This document shows positions 17,340 through 25,372 of a stretch of DNA of 64,000 bases, piece after piece. The DNA lies in the NCBI RefSeq assembly GCF_029076445.1, contig NZ_JARESG010000001.1:372001-436000 (forward strand), written 5' to 3'. The position numbers and the translations under genes were made by a program. The notes beneath the pieces are model-generated. The model saw only the letters and a list, made by a program, of their open reading frames with translations, was not told the origin of the DNA and did no database searches. The DNA is from Pseudarthrobacter naphthalenicus. Lineage in GTDB: Bacteria > Actinomycetota > Actinomycetes > Actinomycetales > Micrococcaceae. Within the stretch, counting starts at the first letter, position 1. Each line of letters opens with the position of its first letter.

Positions 17340-17765
17340 CTAACGCCGGCGGTGCCAGGACCCGACGGGTGCGAGCCGGTTCAGGGCAAGTGCGCCGACC
17401 AACAGGCCGAAGTCCCGCAGGGCTACATCGTAGTACTCACCCAGGACGAGGAGGTTGACGATGATTCCCAGCAACCAGACGGCCACCAGCAGCGAACCGA
17501 AGCGGGGGCGGACGGCCACCATGATGCCGGCAATGATCTCCACCACCCCGACCATGTACATGAAGGTCTGCGGGGTGACCGGGACAACTGAGGTGGCAAC
17601 GGGTGCCAGATAAGTGGTCCAGTCGGTGAGGATGTTCGTGAACTTGTCCAGCCCGAACACGATGGGAGCGACGGTGAACACAGTCCGGAGGAGGACGAAT
17701 GCCTGACGCTCCGGCGCCATGGTGGAAAGGCGCCCGGTGGTGCTGGTGTCTGTAGTGGTTTTCAT
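17340..17765 (-). CDS. DoxX-like small membrane protein
   Basis: A 141-residue protein with four membrane segments (AFVLLRTVFTVAPIVFGLDK, TFMYMVGVVEIIAGIMVAV, GSLLVAVWLLGIIVNLLVLG, FGLLVGALALNRLAP). This matches DoxX/DoxD-like proteins, of which mycobacterial DoxX takes part in a membrane redox complex with superoxide dismutase and a thiosulfate sulfurtransferase. GAAGGAG gives a strong ribosome site before ATG 17765. It is transcribed divergently from the Cys-rich regulator through a shared operator, and its -10 box lies inside that operator. Regulation by the neighbour is inferred; the biochemical role is unknown. Confidence 0.75.
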   Translation of the reverse strand: MKTTTDTSTTGRLSTMAPERQAFVLLRTVFTVAPIVFGLDKFTNILTDWTTYLAPVATSVVPVTPQTFMYMVGVVEIIAGIMVAVRPRFGSLLVAVWLLGIIVNLLVLGEYYDVALRDFGLLVGALALNRLAPVGSWHRRR

Positions 17766-17775
17766 GGTGCTCTCC

Positions 17776-17824
17776 TTCTAAAAGTAGGTATCATAATTTT
17801 AGAAAACGCCAGCAGATTAAGCAA
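17776..17824 (-). promoter_or_regulatory. Operator TTCTAAAA-N13-TTTTAGAA overlapping the doxX-like promoter
   Basis: A perfect inverted repeat with 8-bp arms occupies 17776-17783 and 17797-17804. On the minus strand TTGCTT (17819-17824) and TAAAAT (17796-17801) are 17 bp apart, so the right arm covers the -10 box. An identical architecture lies before the flavoprotein gene at 21058-21106. A repressor bound here would block the doxX-like gene. Confidence 0.65.
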
Positions 17825-17834
17825 TGGATATTGT

Positions 17835-17842
17835 TTTTAGAA
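17835..17842 (+). promoter_or_regulatory. Extra TTTTAGAA half-site before the regulator start
   Basis: A third copy of the operator half-site lies 15 bp upstream of the proposed GTG start of the regulator. A degraded partner (AGATTAAG, 17814-17821) sits at the matching 13-bp spacing. It could be a weaker second operator for autoregulation. Confidence 0.35.
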
Positions 17843-17856
17843 AGAAGGGTTCCCCA

Positions 17857-18531
17857 GTGCGCAGACCTCCATGGACCCGCCGGGTGACGGCGATCGCCTC
17901 GCTCGGCGACGAAAAACGCCGCCAGCTCTTCCAACTGGTGGCCTCCTCGGACACAGCTGTTGGGCGCGACGACGCCGCGGACGCCCTGGGCTTGCCGCGA
18001 AGCACAGCGTCCTTCCATCTCGACAAGCTGGTCCAGGATGGCCTGCTGGCCGTGGAGTTCCACAAATCCGCCGGCAGGACCGGCCCGGGCTCCGGGCGTC
18101 CCGCCAAGATGTACCGGCCGGCAGCGAACGAAGTAAATGCCTCGGTACCCGACCGGAACTACGATTTGGCCGGGGAACTCCTCGCCGTAGCCATTGAGCA
18201 CTCCACGTCAACGGGCGAGGCGGTGGGCGACTCACTGCGTATGACGTCGTACCGCAAGGGCCGGGAGCTGGCGGCCGGGGCGGGGAGCCTGACGGAGTTC
18301 ATGGCCGGGGAGGGCTATGACCCGCGGCCCGACGGGGAAGGGGGCCTGGTGCTGGCCAACTGCCCGTTTCACCGGCTTTCGGACGGGCATCCGGGCGTGG
18401 TCTGCGCAATGAACGGTTCCTTCCTTCGGGGCGCCGCCGCGGCGTGCGGCGAGCCTGAGGACTGCGTCGCGCCGAACAGTGTCCAGGGGCAGTGTTGCGC
18501 CAGGATCGCTGGACGGGGCGCACCGTCCTGA
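17857..18531 (+). CDS. HTH regulator with C-terminal cysteine series (SufR-like, COG2345 type)
   Basis: A 224-residue DNA-binding protein. An N-terminal winged helix (DEKRRQLFQLVASSDTAVGR, then AADALGLPRSTASFHLDKLV) is followed by the GPGSGRPAKMYRPA wing. The C-terminal half carries cysteines in the pattern C-X13-C-X13-C-X15-C (NCPFHR, VVCAMN, AAACGE, GQCCAR), plus extra cysteines at EDC and the last CC. SufR-type repressors bind a [4Fe-4S] cluster through a similar series. GTG 17857 is preferred because AAGAAGG lies about 8 nt upstream; ATG 17824 has no ribosome site. It is divergent from the doxX-like gene and 33 bp before cysteine desulfurase. Cluster binding is inferred. Confidence 0.82.
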   Translation: MRRPPWTRRVTAIASLGDEKRRQLFQLVASSDTAVGRDDAADALGLPRSTASFHLDKLVQDGLLAVEFHKSAGRTGPGSGRPAKMYRPAANEVNASVPDRNYDLAGELLAVAIEHSTSTGEAVGDSLRMTSYRKGRELAAGAGSLTEFMAGEGYDPRPDGEGGLVLANCPFHRLSDGHPGVVCAMNGSFLRGAAAACGEPEDCVAPNSVQGQCCARIAGRGAPS

Positions 18532-18564
18532 AGCCATCCCCGCCGGCCCGGCTAGAATTGATCC

Positions 18565-19797
18565 GTGCCCGTCTACCTTGATCATGCAGCCACCACACCA
18601 CTTTCTGCGGAGGCGCTGGCCGCCCTGACCCGGGAACTTTCCCGCACCGGCAACCCGTCGTCCCTGCACAGTTCAGGGCGCCGTGCCCGGCGGTCCGTAG
18701 AGGACGCTAGGGAAGCCATCGCGACGGCGGCAGGCGCCCATCCCTCCGAGGTCATCTTTACGTCCGGCGGCACTGAGTCGGACAACCTGGCGGTGAAGGG
18801 CCTGTTCTGGTCCAGGTCCGGCGAGGACCCCTCCCGGCGCCGCATCCTGTGCTCCGCCGTCGAGCACCATGCGGTGCTGGACACGGTGGAATGGCTGGAA
18901 CGCCACGAAGGCGCCCACGTCACCTGGCTGCCCGTGGACAGCGAAGGCGTGGTGGACCTTGAGGTGCTGGCAGCTGAGCTGTCGCGGGATCCCGGCTCCA
19001 TCGCCCTCGTAACAGTGATGTGGGCCAACAACGAGGTGGGGACCATCCAGCCCGTGCGTCGCATCGTGGAACTGGCGCACGCAGCCGGCGTGCCGGTTCA
19101 CTCCGACGCGGTTCAGGCCTTCGGATCGGTGCCACTGAACTTCAAGGCGTCAGGGCTGGACGCCATGTCTGTTTCCGGCCACAAGATCGGCGGTCCGGTG
19201 GGTGTGGGCGCCCTGCTGCTGGGGCGGGCGGTCAAGCTGACTCCGGTGCAGCACGGCGGCGGCCAGGAGCGCGACGTGCGCTCCGGCACCCTGGACACGG
19301 CGTCAATTGCCGCGTTCGCTGCGGCGGCCGAAGCTGCCACGGGCCATCTGGAAGCGGAGACTGCGCGGATCTCGGCCCTTCGTGACCGGCTAATCGACGG
19401 CGTCCTGCAGCGTGTGCCCGAGGCCGTGCTGCGCGGGGCGCCGGGAGCGGGGCGGCTGCCGGGGAACGCCCACTTCACCTTCCCCGGGTGCGAAGGGGAT
19501 TCGCTGCTGTTCCTGCTGGACCTTGCCGGTGTGGAATCGTCCACCGGTTCCGCGTGTACCGCCGGCGTGCCGCGGCCGTCCCATGTCCTGCTGGCCATGG
19601 GTCTGGATGAGGAAACCGCCCGCGGCGCCCAGCGTTTTACGCTGGGTCATGCCTCGACGGAGGCCGATGTTGATGCCCTGCTGGCGGCCCTTCCCGCGGC
19701 CTACGAGCGCGCGCGGCAGGCGGGAATGGCCGGCCACGAATCCTCCATCCAGACTGCGGGCACCGTGGCGCGTCAGGCTGGTTCCGGCAGGAGCTGA
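18565..19797 (+). CDS. iscS: Cysteine desulfurase (IscS/NifS type)
   Basis: A 410-residue PLP enzyme that removes sulfur from cysteine and passes it as a persulfide to iron-sulfur assembly or tRNA thiolation. PLP lysine lies in [18 protein letters not shown]; the catalytic cysteine is in [16 protein letters not shown] near residue 330; HAATTPLS and [14 protein letters not shown] are the substrate and cofactor loops. Mycobacteria keep iscS close to mnmA, as here. The GTG start has no ribosome site, but TAGAAT ends 7 nt before it, so it may be leaderless. It follows the Cys-rich regulator and overlaps the convergent flavoprotein gene by 25 bp. Confidence 0.94.
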   Translation: MPVYLDHAATTPLSAEALAALTRELSRTGNPSSLHSSGRRARRSVEDAREAIATAAGAHPSEVIFTSGGTESDNLAVKGLFWSRSGEDPSRRRILCSAVEHHAVLDTVEWLERHEGAHVTWLPVDSEGVVDLEVLAAELSRDPGSIALVTVMWANNEVGTIQPVRRIVELAHAAGVPVHSDAVQAFGSVPLNFKASGLDAMSVSGHKIGGPVGVGALLLGRAVKLTPVQHGGGQERDVRSGTLDTASIAAFAAAAEAATGHLEAETARISALRDRLIDGVLQRVPEAVLRGAPGAGRLPGNAHFTFPGCEGDSLLFLLDLAGVESSTGSACTAGVPRPSHVLLAMGLDEETARGAQRFTLGHASTEADVDALLAALPAAYERARQAGMAGHESSIQTAGTVARQAGSGRS

Positions 19798-21029
19798 TCG
19801 AGCCCGGCGGAGTGGTCCGCCAGGCGCTCCGCCGGAACGGGCGTCCGGGCCGAAATGAGGGCTTTGATGGTCTTCTGGGCCCCCGGCTGTGACTTCCGCG
19901 GCCAGTTGACGCTCATGCCCGCAACGACCCCGGAATCCCGCTGCCAGAAAGCGATGAACTCCTTGGCCTCCAGGGACCCGCGGATCACGGGTTCGGTGCC
20001 GGCGGCAAGGGTGGGGAAGCCCGAATACTCCATGCTGACGTCGAACTGGTCCGTGTAGAAATACGGGATGGTGCTGAGCATGGCGTCCTGGCCCAGCATC
20101 GCCTTGGCTGCCACTTTCCCCCCGTTCAGGGCATTCGACCAGTGCTCGCTGCGATGATGCCGACCGGTAAAGGGATGCAACGCGTTGGCGACGTCGCCGG
20201 CGGCGTAGATGCCTGGTTCACTGGTTCGCAGTGAGGAGTCAGTGAGGATGCCGTTGTCCAGGGCCAGGCCCGCGGCCCCGGCGAGCGCAGTGTCCGGCAC
20301 CACCCCCACGGCGATGATCACGATGTCCGCAGGGAGCAGTTCCCCGGTGTCCGTGATGACGCCGCTGGCACCACCATCCTTTCCGGTAATCTCCTTTGCC
20401 GAGGCGGGTAGCCGGAAGCTGACGCCGTTGGCTTCGTGCAAACCCCGGAAGAACAGTCCCAGCTCCGGACCAATGGCACCCGCAAGCGGAATATCCTCCA
20501 GCCCCAGCAAGGTGACGCTGTTGCCGTAGGCGGCCGCCGCGGCCGCCAGTTCCATCCCGATCCAGCCTGAACCCACCATCACCACCTTTTTGCCGCCGTC
20601 AGCGAGGCGGCTGCGCAGTCGCCTGCTGTCATCCAGGGTGCGGAACGTGGACACGCCGGCCAGGTCACTGCCGGGCAGCGGCAAGTGCCGGGGCGTTGCC
20701 CCGGTGGCCAGGAGAAGGGAGCCGTACGCCAGGGTCGAGCCGTCCGCCAGCTCCACTGTCCGCTCCTTGGGCCGCAGGGCGGTGACCCGGACGCCGAGGC
20801 GGAGGCCGACGTCGTTCTCTGCGTACCAGCCCTCCGGCACCACCGGGACGGCGTCCTCCGCGGCCTTGCCCAGCAGGTATTCCTTGGACAGCGGCGGCCG
20901 GAGATAGGGGTGGTGGTGTTCGGCGCCCACGACGGTCACCCGTCCGGTGAAGCCTTCGGCCCGGAGGGTTTTGGCGGCGGTGGCTCCAGCCAAGCCGCCC
21001 CCCGCAATGACGATGTCCTGAACAGCCAT
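19773..21029 (-). CDS. NAD(P)/FAD-dependent oxidoreductase (ferredoxin/rubredoxin reductase type)
   Basis: A 418-residue flavoprotein. It has an N-terminal FAD-binding Rossmann motif ([19 protein letters not shown]) and a central NAD(P) motif ([20 protein letters not shown]). The second FAD motif is [20 protein letters not shown], and a C-terminal reductase domain follows. This family reduces ferredoxins, rubredoxins or putidaredoxin-like proteins. No ferredoxin or oxygenase gene is adjacent, so the electron acceptor is unknown. Its promoter overlaps the same 29-bp inverted repeat as the doxX-like gene. It is divergent from mnmA and its 3' end overlaps iscS. Confidence 0.88.
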   Translation of the reverse strand: MAVQDIVIAGGGLAGATAAKTLRAEGFTGRVTVVGAEHHHPYLRPPLSKEYLLGKAAEDAVPVVPEGWYAENDVGLRLGVRVTALRPKERTVELADGSTLAYGSLLLATGATPRHLPLPGSDLAGVSTFRTLDDSRRLRSRLADGGKKVVMVGSGWIGMELAAAAAAYGNSVTLLGLEDIPLAGAIGPELGLFFRGLHEANGVSFRLPASAKEITGKDGGASGVITDTGELLPADIVIIAVGVVPDTALAGAAGLALDNGILTDSSLRTSEPGIYAAGDVANALHPFTGRHHRSEHWSNALNGGKVAAKAMLGQDAMLSTIPYFYTDQFDVSMEYSGFPTLAAGTEPVIRGSLEAKEFIAFWQRDSGVVAGMSVNWPRKSQPGAQKTIKALISARTPVPAERLADHSAGLDQLLPEPA

Positions 21030-21057
21030 GTCCGCCTGCTTCCCGACGCTTACCCGT

Positions 21058-21106
21058 ATCTAAAACTGTTAATGCTGACTTTAGAAGTGGTGGCCCGGGC
21101 AGTCAA
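21058..21106 (-). promoter_or_regulatory. Promoter of the flavoprotein gene with operator ATCTAAAA-N13-CTTTAGAA
   Basis: On the minus strand TTGACT (21101-21106) and TAAAGT (21078-21083) are 17 bp apart. The inverted repeat (arms 21058-21065 and 21079-21086) covers the -10 box and the likely start point. Arm sequence, 13-bp spacer and placement over the -10 box match the operator at 17776-17804. Confidence 0.65.
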
Positions 21107-21112
21107 GGACTT

Positions 21113-21141
21113 TTGGGCAGGAATCGGCGTGCCGGTAGAAT
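21113..21141 (+). promoter_or_regulatory. mnmA promoter
   Basis: TTGGGC (21113-21118) and TAGAAT (21136-21141) have 17-bp spacing, which gives a leader of about 85 nt before the mnmA ATG. It stands back to back with the flavoprotein promoter; the two -35 boxes are 6 bp apart. Confidence 0.6.
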
Positions 21142-21233
21142 AGTTCGGCAGGCCTTGTGTTATCCGCGCAGGCCGCCTGGCCAGCGCCCGGCACCGGTGC
21201 CTGCAACACCCTGAACCCCAACAGAAAGCCAGC

Positions 21234-22355
21234 ATGCGAGTCTTAGCAGCCATGAGCGGCGGAGTAGATTCCGCCGTAGCCGCAGCACGTGCCGTGGAAG
21301 CCGGCCACGACGTCGTCGGCGTTCACCTTGCGCTGTCCAGGATGCCCGGCACCCTGCGGACGGGCAGCCGGGGCTGCTGCACCATTGAAGACTCTCGCGA
21401 TGCCTGGCGGGCCTGCGATGTGCTCGGCATTCCCTATTATGTCTGGGACTTCTCGGAGCGCTTCAAGGAAGACGTGGTCCAGGATTTCATCGACGAATAC
21501 GCGGCCGGCCGCACGCCCAATCCCTGCATGCGGTGCAATGAGCGGATCAAGTTTGCTGCCCTGCTGGAGAAGGCCATTGCGCTGGGTTTCGACGCCGTCT
21601 GCACGGGGCACTACGCCAAAGTCATCACCGACCCGGACGGGAATCCGGAACTCCACCGCGCGGCGGACTGGGCAAAGGATCAAAGTTACGTCCTGGGCGT
21701 GCTGACCCACGAGCAGCTCAAGCACTCCATGTTCCCGCTGGCCGAGACGCCCTCCAAGGCTGAAGTGCGCGCAGAGGCCGAGCGCCGCGGGCTGTCCGTG
21801 GCGAACAAGCCTGACAGTCACGACATCTGCTTCATCCCCGACGGCGACACCGCCGGCTGGCTCGCCGAAAAAATCGAGATGACCACCGGCGACATCGTGG
21901 ATGAAACCGGCTCCAAGGTGGGCGAGCATCCCGGTGCAAACGCCTTTACGGTTGGCCAGCGGCGCGGGCTGAAGCTGGGCACGCCGGCCGCGGATGGCAA
22001 GCCGAGGTTCGTGCTGGAAATCCGGCCGAAGGAAAACAAGGTGGTGGTGGGGCCCCAGGCCCTGCTGGCCATCGACGAGATCCGCGGCATCAAGGTTTCC
22101 TGGGCAGGCCTGCCCATTGCCGAAATTGAAACCGGGGCCGAATTTGAGTGCCACGCGCAGGTGCGCGCCCACGGCGACCCGGTCCCGGCAACGGCCCGCA
22201 TGGTCTCCGGCGACGCCCCGCAGTTGCTGGTGACGCTGACCGAGCCGCTGCGCGGAGTGGCTCCCGGCCAGACGGTGGTCCTGTACCAAGGCAGCCGCGT
22301 CCTTGGCCAGGCCACCATTGACGCTGCCCGGTCGCTGCAGCGCGCCGAACTTTAG
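21234..22355 (+). CDS. mnmA: tRNA-specific 2-thiouridylase MnmA
   Basis: A 373-residue enzyme that thiolates U34 of tRNA-Lys, -Glu and -Gln, using sulfur delivered from a cysteine desulfurase. Visible are the ATP PP-loop [16 protein letters not shown], the conserved [12 protein letters not shown] with its catalytic cysteine, the TGHYAKV loop, and [12 protein letters not shown] with the second catalytic cysteine. AGAAAG precedes the ATG. The sulfur donor iscS lies 1.4 kb upstream, separated by the oppositely oriented flavoprotein. Confidence 0.96.
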   Translation: MRVLAAMSGGVDSAVAAARAVEAGHDVVGVHLALSRMPGTLRTGSRGCCTIEDSRDAWRACDVLGIPYYVWDFSERFKEDVVQDFIDEYAAGRTPNPCMRCNERIKFAALLEKAIALGFDAVCTGHYAKVITDPDGNPELHRAADWAKDQSYVLGVLTHEQLKHSMFPLAETPSKAEVRAEAERRGLSVANKPDSHDICFIPDGDTAGWLAEKIEMTTGDIVDETGSKVGEHPGANAFTVGQRRGLKLGTPAADGKPRFVLEIRPKENKVVVGPQALLAIDEIRGIKVSWAGLPIAEIETGAEFECHAQVRAHGDPVPATARMVSGDAPQLLVTLTEPLRGVAPGQTVVLYQGSRVLGQATIDAARSLQRAEL

Positions 22356-22404
22356 GCGCCCGGGACACGCCTGGGCAGAATGTCCGCACCGTTCAGGTAA
22401 ATTT

Positions 22405-22420
22405 TGTGTCTCAACTCACA
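22405..22420. promoter_or_regulatory. CRP/GlxR-like binding site upstream of the peptide ABC importer
   Basis: TGTGT-N6-TCACA differs from the CRP-family consensus TGTGA-N6-TCACA at one position, and the outer repeat TTTGTG/CACAAA is perfect. It lies 123 bp before the start of the substrate-binding protein gene, in the only sizeable gap upstream of it. Confidence 0.5.
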
Positions 22421-22542
22421 AATAAGCCGGTTGATGAGCCCGGCGTCTGATTGAATCTAGGCATCAGGACAGCGCGCCGCCGCCCCGAGTAACAGCTCCG
22501 GGCGGAGGTACAACGCGCACTCATCGGACAGAAAGTTCAAAG

Positions 22543-24180
22543 ATGACCAAGAACACCAAAGCCTTGCGGAGCGCCATCGCGCTCGCAGGCATTTCCGCCT
22601 TCGCCTTGACTGCCTGCACGGGCCCCTCAGGTGGTGGAGGCGGCGGCACGGCATCGGGCGGTGCCAGCAGCGTCATAACGTACGGCACCACCGACAAAGT
22701 CACCGCCCTGGACCCGGCCGGTTCGTACGACAATGGCTCGTTCATGCTGATGAACCAGGTGTTCTCCTTCCTGCTGAACTCCAAGCCCGGCGGCGCGGAT
22801 CCCGTGCCGGACCTGGCGGAATCCTCGTCCTTCACCAAGCCCACCGAGTTCACCGTGAAGCTCAAGAGCGGACTCAAGTGGGCCAACGGGCACGTGCTGG
22901 ACTCCAAGGACGTCAAGTTCTCCTTTGACCGCCAGCTCAAAATCAACGATCCCAACGGTCCGGCGTCTCTGCTGGCCAATATCGAATCGATTGCCGCGCC
23001 GGACGCCACCACCGTGGTCTTCACCTTGAAGCAGGCCAACGACCAGACATTCGCCCAGATCCTGCAGAGCCCGGCCGGCCCGATCGTGGATGACGAGGTC
23101 TTCCCGGCGGACAAGCTCCTCAGCGACGAGGACATCGTCAAGGCCAACGCCTTCTACGGCCCCTACACCATCGACTCTTACAACAAGAACACCTTGGTGA
23201 GCCTGAAGGCCTGGCCCGACTACAAGGGTGTCCTGGGCGCTCCTGCCAACGACGGCGCCACCGTCAAGTACTACACCGACCAGACCAACATGAAGCTTGA
23301 GGTCAAGGGCGGCCAGATCGATGTTGCCAACCGCAGCCTGAGTGCCACGGACATTGACGACCTCAAGAAGGACTCCAACGTCAAGGTCAACGTTGGGCCC
23401 GGCGGCGAGATGCGCTACATCGTGTTCAACTTCGACATCATGCCCTTCGGTGCCAAGACCCCGGAAGCTGACCCGAAGAAGGCCTTGGCCGTGCGCCAGG
23501 CCGTGGCTAACCTCGTGGACCGCCAGGCCATCTCGGACCAGGTCTACAAGGGCACCTACCTGCCCATGTGGTCCAACGTGCCCTCAGGCTTCCTCGGTGC
23601 GAACGAATCCTTCAAGCAGGCCTACGGGGACGGTTCCGGCAAGCCCAGCCCGGACAAGGCCAAGCAGGTCATGACCGACGCCGGCATCACCAGCCCGGTG
23701 ACCATCAAACTCCAGTACAACCCGGACCACTACGGCAAGTCCTCCGGTGACGAATACGCGGCCATCAAGGACCAGCTGGAGAAGAGCGGTCTGTTCAAGG
23801 TGGACCTGCAGTCAACCGAGTGGGTCACCTACAACAAGACCTCCAAGGCTGACGGTTACCCGGTCTTCCAGCTGGGCTGGTTCCCCGACTTCAGCGATCC
23901 GGACAACTACCTCACGCCGTTCTTTGTTGGCGGCGGCTTCATGAAGAACCACTACTCCAACCCCGAAGTTGAAGCCCTGATCGCCCAGCAGCTCGTCAAC
24001 GGCGACAAGGCCGCCCGTGAGAAGCAGGTCCAGGACATCCAGAACCTCCTTGCCAAGGACATCTCAACGCTGCCGCTGCTGCAGGGTGCCCAGGTTGCCG
24101 TCTCCGGGAAGGACGTGAAGGGCGTGGATTCCACCCTCGACGCTTCCTTCAAGTTCCGGCTCGGCCAGGTTTCCAAATAA
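22543..24180 (+). CDS. Peptide-type ABC transporter substrate-binding lipoprotein
   Basis: A 545-residue extracellular solute-binding protein of family 5 (DppA/OppA type). The signal peptide ends in the lipobox LTAC near residue 25, followed by a Gly-rich linker. The SBP_bac_5 fold is shown by VPDLAESSSFTKPTEFTVKL, the LKWANGHVLDSKDVKFSFDR segment and the conserved VRQAVANLVDRQAISDQVY. It captures peptides or another ligand of that family and delivers it to the permeases encoded just downstream. The ligand cannot be read from sequence. A hairpin between this gene and the first permease gene may keep its expression above that of the membrane parts. Confidence 0.92.
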   Translation: MTKNTKALRSAIALAGISAFALTACTGPSGGGGGGTASGGASSVITYGTTDKVTALDPAGSYDNGSFMLMNQVFSFLLNSKPGGADPVPDLAESSSFTKPTEFTVKLKSGLKWANGHVLDSKDVKFSFDRQLKINDPNGPASLLANIESIAAPDATTVVFTLKQANDQTFAQILQSPAGPIVDDEVFPADKLLSDEDIVKANAFYGPYTIDSYNKNTLVSLKAWPDYKGVLGAPANDGATVKYYTDQTNMKLEVKGGQIDVANRSLSATDIDDLKKDSNVKVNVGPGGEMRYIVFNFDIMPFGAKTPEADPKKALAVRQAVANLVDRQAISDQVYKGTYLPMWSNVPSGFLGANESFKQAYGDGSGKPSPDKAKQVMTDAGITSPVTIKLQYNPDHYGKSSGDEYAAIKDQLEKSGLFKVDLQSTEWVTYNKTSKADGYPVFQLGWFPDFSDPDNYLTPFFVGGGFMKNHYSNPEVEALIAQQLVNGDKAAREKQVQDIQNLLAKDISTLPLLQGAQVAVSGKDVKGVDSTLDASFKFRLGQVSK

Positions 24181-24213
24181 CAGCAGGCTCTCGTAACGCC
24201 ACATAACCCGCGT

Positions 24214-24251
24214 CAGGAGGTGGGGCCACGCGGCCTCGCCTCCTGCGTTTT
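24214..24251 (+). terminator. Intra-operon hairpin after the substrate-binding protein gene
   Basis: CAGGAGG..GGCC pairs with GGCC..CCTCCTG around an ACGC loop (24214-24245), followed by CGTTTT. It lies between the binding-protein gene and the first permease. It is likely an attenuator or mRNA stabiliser rather than the operon end. Confidence 0.6.
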
Positions 24252-24289
24252 GGGTCCCCAATTTCCAGTTTCAAACAAGCAGGGACAGC

Positions 24290-25372
24290 ATGACCACCTT
24301 GATTGATGCGCCGCCGCCAACAGTGGCGGCCCCCAAATCCAAATCCGCGGGAGGTGGCCTCGGGAAGTACATCCTGGTCCGCTTCCTGCTGATCTTCCCC
24401 ACAATCTTCATTCTCGTCACGCTGGTGTTCTTTCTCATGCGGATCACCGGCGATCCCATCACCGCTGCCCAGGGCGGACGCCTCCCACAGGAGCAAATCG
24501 ACATCCTGGTCCACCAGGCCGGTTACGACCGCAACCTCTTCATCCAGTACATCGAATACCTCGGCAACATCGCCACGGGCAACTTCGGCCGCACCATTTC
24601 CGATGGCAGGCCCGTGATTGAGATGCTCACCAAATTCGGCGCGGCCACCCTTGAACTGGCCATTAACTCCCTCATTGTGGCGCTCCTGGTGGGCATCCCG
24701 CTCGGCATGTTCGCGGCACACAAGCGGGACAAGGTTTCGGACGCCCTGCTGCGCTTCTTCGCCATCCTCTGCTACGCCACGCCTGTCTTCTTCGCGGGCC
24801 TGCTCCTGAAGCTCACCTTCTCCGTCGGCCTGGGCTGGTTTCCCGTGGCCGGCCGCGCGTCCACCACAACCGAACTGGCCATGAGCCGCTTGTCGGCGCC
24901 CACCGGCATCTATTGGCTGGACGCCCTGCGGAGCAACGACCTGGCAGCCTTCGGCGACATCATCCACCACGCGGTCCTGCCTGCCATCGCGCTGGGGCTC
25001 CTGACAGCCGGTGTCTTCCTGCGGCTGGTCCGCACCAACGTGATCGGGACCCTCGGCAAGGACTACGTCGAGGCCGGCCGGTCCCGCGGCGTCAGTGAAT
25101 ACCGGCTGGTGACCAAGCATGCCTACAAACCGGCGCTGATCCCCATCATCACCGTCATGGGCCTGCAGATCGCGCTGCTGCTCGGCGGCGCCGTCCTGAC
25201 CGAGACCACCTTCGAGTGGAAAGGCCTGGGCTACCAGCTGGCGCAGTACCTGACAGCGCGCGACTTTGTGGCGGTCCAGGGCATTGTGATGCTGCTGGCC
25301 GTCATTGTGGCTGTCACTAATTTTGTGGTGGATATCCTGGCCGCCCTGATCGATCCGCGGGTGAGGTACTGA
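24290..25372 (+). CDS. Peptide-type ABC transporter permease 1 (DppB-like)
   Basis: A 360-residue inner-membrane permease of the BPD_transp_1 family with six main membrane segments, the first being YILVRFLLIFPTIFILVTLV. The cytoplasmic EAA loop that docks the ATPase is seen as DYVEAGRSRGVSEYRLVTKH. It forms a heterodimer with the next gene product. Its stop overlaps the start of the next gene (TGATG), which is a sign of translational coupling. Confidence 0.92.
   Translation: MTTLIDAPPPTVAAPKSKSAGGGLGKYILVRFLLIFPTIFILVTLVFFLMRITGDPITAAQGGRLPQEQIDILVHQAGYDRNLFIQYIEYLGNIATGNFGRTISDGRPVIEMLTKFGAATLELAINSLIVALLVGIPLGMFAAHKRDKVSDALLRFFAILCYATPVFFAGLLLKLTFSVGLGWFPVAGRASTTTELAMSRLSAPTGIYWLDALRSNDLAAFGDIIHHAVLPAIALGLLTAGVFLRLVRTNVIGTLGKDYVEAGRSRGVSEYRLVTKHAYKPALIPIITVMGLQIALLLGGAVLTETTFEWKGLGYQLAQYLTARDFVAVQGIVMLLAVIVAVTNFVVDILAALIDPRVRY

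Noticed and set aside
22363..22380. GCGCCCGGGACACGCCTGGGC stem after mnmA as terminator
   Set aside because: Pairing is imperfect and there is no T run; not strong enough to list as a feature.
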